Below are positions 61,095 through 64,000 of a stretch of DNA of 64,000 nucleotides, piece after piece. The stretch covers positions 1-64,000 of the forward strand of contig NZ_LMRT01000016.1 of the NCBI RefSeq assembly GCF_001426225.1, written 5' to 3'. The notes below the pieces were generated by a model, which saw nothing but the letters and a program-made list of their open reading frames with translations, did no database searches and was not told the origin of the DNA. Numbering within the stretch: the stretch's first letter is position 1; each line of letters starts with the position of its first letter. The translations under genes were made by a program, and so were the position numbers. Source of the DNA: Allobosea sp. Leaf344. Lineage in GTDB: Bacteria > Pseudomonadota > Alphaproteobacteria > Rhizobiales > Beijerinckiaceae.

Positions 61095-62369
61095 ATGCAG
61101 CGTGATCTCATCTACCAGAGGAACGGCATCTGGACCGTCAAACTTCAATACACGGACGACTGGCTGATCGAGCAGTATGGACGGAAGCGGGAGATCAGCC
61201 TGCGGACGCGCAACAAGGCCGAAGCGCAGATGCTGGCGATCCCCTACGTGGTCGAGCATCGTCGCCGCCTTCTTGCCGCCGAGCAGCGCCGCAAGCGGAA
61301 AGCGACCCTTGTCAACTCCGGGTTCCTTTACCCGATCGGCCGCACCGTGCTCCCCGATGGACGCACTGTCATGGCTGACGAGCACATTGCGTGGATCAAG
61401 GACCTGGACGGCTCGATGCGCGAAGTCCGCAACGGGGTTAGTCTGGTTTCTAGCTACGAGCCGGACGCCGATGCAGGTCCCCCGCTTCCCGGCATCGGGT
61501 CCCCCGACATGGCGCACTTCGTCGCCGCCGCGCCCAAGCCTGCGAAGAAGATCGATCCTGATCAGGTGATCTTCGACGATTGGGTCAAGGAGCGGAAGCC
61601 TGAAAAATACATCTTCAACGAAGCCATTAAGGCGTTCGCGCTCTTCAAGACCGTCAATGACAACATGTTCTTCCAAGACGCCTACCGTCCCGACGCGATG
61701 AAGCTCGTGGCGGCGCTGCAAGGGCAGGGGGTGAAGAACGCGACGATCAACAAGCACCTGAGCCACATGAAGTCGATGTGCGGCATCGCCGTCTTAAACG
61801 GGAAACTGAAGCACAACCCTTTCGCGCGCGTCGCGCTTGATCCGAAGGAAGACGCTCTCGTGCGCGATCCCTTCTCGGAAGAGCAGATGTCTCTGGTGCG
61901 CGCCAATTTGCACCACTTTGATCCTGAAGTGGCCAAGCTGTGGACGCTGCTCGCGACGACGGGAATGCGCCTTTCCGAGCCTTGGGACATCCAGCGGGAG
62001 CACCTTGAACGCGGCATCAGGAAGGTCAGGGTCGGCACGAAAACCGAAAGCAGCGATCGGTGGATACCGCTCCCGCAAGACTTTCTGGAGCGCTATCCCG
62101 AGAAGATCGACGGACCCCTGTTCACGAAGTCCAGCAGGACCATGGGCAAGGACCTGCTCAAGGCGTTCCGCGCGCTCGGCCTCAAAGACAAGAAGCTGGT
62201 GAACCACTCACTTCGTCACCGCGCCAAGGATCGGCTCAGGGCCGAGGAATGTCCCGAGGACATTCAGGAATGGATTTGCGGGCATGAGGAGATCACGGCT
62301 GCCGATGGATACGGAAAAGGGCCGCCGATGACCGTCCTCAAACCTTGGATTGATTTGATCGGATACTGA
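61095..62369 (+). CDS. Tyrosine recombinase/integrase
   Basis: This 424-residue site-specific recombinase has all catalytic positions visible: Arg292 (TTGMRLSEPWDI), His371-Ser-Leu-Arg374 (NHSLRHRAKDRL), His397 (ICGHEEITAADGYG) and the nucleophile Tyr406. The N-terminal part has an AP2-like/SAM-like DNA-binding half (GIWTVKLQYTDDWLIEQYGRKREISLRTRNKAEAQ) and a core-binding domain (QGVKNATINKHLSHMKSMC). It resembles DUF6538-type phage integrases. Its GC is visibly lower than upstream genes. It marks the left end of an integrated element whose right end is outside the window. Confidence 0.92.
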   Translation: MQRDLIYQRNGIWTVKLQYTDDWLIEQYGRKREISLRTRNKAEAQMLAIPYVVEHRRRLLAAEQRRKRKATLVNSGFLYPIGRTVLPDGRTVMADEHIAWIKDLDGSMREVRNGVSLVSSYEPDADAGPPLPGIGSPDMAHFVAAAPKPAKKIDPDQVIFDDWVKERKPEKYIFNEAIKAFALFKTVNDNMFFQDAYRPDAMKLVAALQGQGVKNATINKHLSHMKSMCGIAVLNGKLKHNPFARVALDPKEDALVRDPFSEEQMSLVRANLHHFDPEVAKLWTLLATTGMRLSEPWDIQREHLERGIRKVRVGTKTESSDRWIPLPQDFLERYPEKIDGPLFTKSSRTMGKDLLKAFRALGLKDKKLVNHSLRHRAKDRLRAEECPEDIQEWICGHEEITAADGYGKGPPMTVLKPWIDLIGY

Positions 62370-62374
62370 CAAGA

Positions 62375-62403
62375 TTTCGTTCAGCCAAATTCGTTGAACG
62401 AAA
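62375..62403. repeat. Inverted repeat after the integrase gene
   Basis: TTTCGTTCA (62375-62383) and TGAACGAAA (62395-62403) form a perfect 9-bp inverted repeat with an 11-base spacer, six bases after the integrase stop. It could be a transcript-end hairpin or a recombinase-arm site. Confidence 0.5.
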
Positions 62404-62495
62404 CACCACGACAACCGTGCCAACCGTATCAAGAGTGTCAACAGTGTCAGAAACAAGCATCTTGACTAATCAATATTTCCGGTCACCCTAAAACG

Positions 62496-62529
62496 ACAAC
62501 CCCCCCCGCCCGCGAAGCCGAGGGGTTGT
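62496..62529 (-). terminator. GC-rich hairpin, terminator-like on the minus strand
   Basis: ACAACCCC (62496-62503) pairs perfectly with GGGGTTGT (62522-62529). On the minus strand the stem is followed closely by TTTT, so it could end leftward transcripts. No minus-strand gene is evident to its right. Confidence 0.4.
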
Positions 62530-62628
62530 TGGTTGGATTGCTCGTGGTCTGACAGCCCGATCCAATCACAATTTGCGCTGATGTCAACCTGCACTTTGCG
62601 GGGTGGCGAAGCTTTGCCGGAGATCGGG

Positions 62629-63342
62629 ATGAACCTCACCGTCGAGACCATCGAAGCGCTGCGCCAAGGGCCTGCCCAGCGACGCCATCCTGGACGCCCT
62701 CCAGGCGGCAATTAAGGCCCGTATCGAGAACCAGCGGGCCAAGGACCGGGAACGCCAGCGACGCAGCAGGCGGCTCGCAGGCCCCGCCGTACCGCTGTTT
62801 CGGAGGCCGGTCACAGTGACGCCCGTGACCCTTCCCCTGACAAAAAAGAAGGTCCCCCTGCACCCCCTAAGAAAAAAACAAACCCTATCCATGCGAAGCC
62901 TCCTTCGTCGGCTTCTGCGACGGCTGAGGCGGCGGAAGGCTCAAGGTTGCCTGACGAGTGGTCGCCGACCCAGGATCACATCCATCAGGTCGAGATGGCC
63001 TGCGACCGTCTCCTCGATCCTGAAATCCGAAAGGAGTTCCAATTCGACCCTGACGCACACAACACGCTGCCAATGAGCATTTCCATCTTCGCGTCGTCGT
63101 TCGTCGAAGAGCAGGCTCGTCGGATGCTCGATTGGGCGATCACCTGGAGGCGCACCCACCGGAATTGGGATGGGCGCTTCTCCGAGTGGTTGCGGATCGA
63201 GATCGCCAAGCAATCGCGGGGGAAGCGGTCGCTCAGTACGGTCATGGACGACGTTTTCGGACCCACTACCCAAACGCTCGACAATTCGGTCTGGCGTCAG
63301 ATGAACGCGATCAGGAGGACGGAGCGGCGTGCGACCGCCTGA
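62629..63342 (+). pseudogene. Frameshifted phage/plasmid-type basic protein (replication or regulatory-like)
   Basis: The 5' part starts MNLTVETIEALRQ from ATG 62629 but the frame hits a TAA at 62713. A second frame continues the same logic: GLPSDAILDALQAAIKARIE, then NQRAKDRERQRRSRR (about 62670-62765). The first frame then resumes as SEAGHSDARDPSPDKKEGPP and continues without a stop through LPDEWSPTQDHIHQVEMACDRLLDPEIRKEF to 63342. The whole looks like one gene of about 237 codons: helical N-terminus, basic region, proline-rich linker, conserved C-terminal domain. It is broken by two compensating frameshifts. The last 131 codons (from 62947) are an intact open frame. Sequencing error is a possible alternative. 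Confidence 0.6.
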
Positions 63343-63392
63343 CGCAGGCAGATTTCAATTTTGACTTCCCGGCACCATGAAACGGGGGGTCC

Positions 63393-63500
63393 ATGACCAA
63401 GCAAACGCCGATGCAGCGTCCAATGACGCAGCGCATCTCGAAGGACACCAGGACTGAAGGCAGGCGCACGAAGGCCAAACTGAGCCTTACGCTGAAATAA
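63393..63500 (+). CDS. Very small basic open frame (35 residues)
   Basis: MTKQTPMQRPMTQRISKDTRTEGRRTKAKLSLTLK is preceded by a GGGGGG ribosome-binding-like run. It is highly basic and lies just after the frameshifted gene. An overlapping ATG at 63376 in another phase gives a similar-length frame. No family is recognised; it could be a small phage-type protein or chance. Confidence 0.3.
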   Translation: MTKQTPMQRPMTQRISKDTRTEGRRTKAKLSLTLK

Positions 63501-64000
63501 TATCGACAGCAGGGTTGTGTATAAATATTATTAGAAGATCAAGACATAGACATCCAGGGCAGCGACGTAAGTCGTTCTGAAGGGCTGACCCGGCCCAGGC
63601 TGCGAAAAGCGGAGTTCTACCGTTGACTAGGGCAAGGCGTAGGATGCGCCACCGAGACCTGAAGGGGCGCTCGGTTAGTAGGTGACTGCGGTCATCTACA
63701 GATAGTCACTCCTTCACGACGGCTCTGTGTCAAAATTCACAACCGTCACTCTTCCATGCGTCAACTTGAACCGGCGTCTGGACGGAGGCCACCGCACGGT
63801 GACCTGCTGGGTGCTTGCACCGGAGAAGCGCAGCAAAATCATGGGATGCAGGCAGCACCATGATCATCTGGGACGATGTAGGTTGCGGGTTCAGTGTTGA
63901 CACTCATGTGAGACCAACAACTCTCTCCCCCGCTCTCTTCTCAATAGTGTCTGAACTCCGATGTGTTTTCAGACCGGGAAGGGAGCGGGGGAATAGAAGT
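63501..64000. other. Hairpin-rich non-coding region at the window end
   Basis: No open frame with coding bias is seen in these 500 bases. Several perfect or near-perfect stems occur: CGAC-GTAA-GTCG (63562-63573 region), ACCGAG...CTCGGT (63651-63675 region), GTGACT (63682-63687) with AGTCAC (63704-63709), and a nested pair at 63927-63991. The density suggests a structured RNA or a transfer/replication/attachment region of the element. I cannot assign it to a known family. Confidence 0.4.
63927..63991. repeat. Nested inverted repeats near the window end
   Basis: An outer pair, CCCCCGCTCTCTTC (63927-63940) and GAAGGGAGCGGGGG (63978-63991), is complementary except for one position. An inner perfect pair is GTCTGAA (63949-63955) and TTCAGAC (63968-63974). 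Together they would make a long interrupted hairpin. Confidence 0.55.

Overview
The window is high-GC chromosomal DNA of an alphaproteobacterium, most likely a member of the Hyphomicrobiales close to Bosea. This rests on the Porin_2-type major porin (mature N-terminus ADLPSRKAAP), the amino acid:carrier-protein ligase, the cysteine-rich GLG1-type secreted protein, and DUF1206, DUF2950 and DUF3300 proteins. The genus is an inference from family distribution, not from any search. No rRNA or tRNA gene and no CRISPR array was seen.

Layout. 1-1320: start of an FtsK/SpoIIIE-type translocase cut by the window edge. 1568-5455: small DUF378 membrane protein, then a glycosyltransferase / UDP-galactopyranose mutase / GH-A glycosidase group. 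5846-9942 (minus): sulfur-assimilation operon (O-acetylhomoserine sulfhydrylase, MetA-like acyltransferase, FATP-like acyl-CoA synthetase), whose leader can fold into an H-type pseudoknot. 10350-15049: cupin protein, ThDP enzyme, GNAT protein, polysaccharide flippase. 15084-21152: aminoacyl-carrier-protein cluster (two carrier proteins, aaRS-like amino acid:carrier-protein ligase, acyl-CoA-dehydrogenase-like flavoprotein, AMP-ligase, SDR, alpha/beta hydrolase). 21171-30172: exopolysaccharide genes (GIPC-transferase-like protein, Wzc-like chain-length protein with a broken kinase site, VpsF-like polymerase, GH5, two glycosyltransferases). 30298-38859: siderophore-uptake locus of the ybtA-ybtP-ybtQ-ybtX-fyuA layout, without biosynthesis genes. 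39058-43254: HlyD/inner-membrane pair, AraC regulator and a lipoprotein, with two identical FNR/CRP-type palindromes. 43880-45199: major porin. 45301-52648 (minus): operon of a very long Orn/Lys/Arg-type decarboxylase, two AspT-family exchangers and an AI-2E-family permease. 53165-60828: ion channel, Ca2+/H+ exchanger, FUSC-like protein and a series of secreted or envelope proteins. 61095-64000: lower-GC mobile region with a tyrosine recombinase, a frameshifted phage/plasmid-type gene and about 500 bases of hairpin-rich non-coding sequence running off the window.

How it fits together. Most of 12.6-30.2 kb looks like an envelope or secreted small-molecule island. The aminoacyl-carrier-protein cluster lies between a flippase and the exopolysaccharide genes, and the two divergent promoter regions flanking it carry the same inverted motif (CCGTAA...TTACGG), which suggests shared control. 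The decarboxylase/AspT operon looks like a precursor-product exchange system that consumes protons. The best candidates for undescribed biology are the aminoacyl-carrier-protein cluster, the metY leader pseudoknot, the decarboxylase with two AspT exchangers, and the structured non-coding end of the mobile element.
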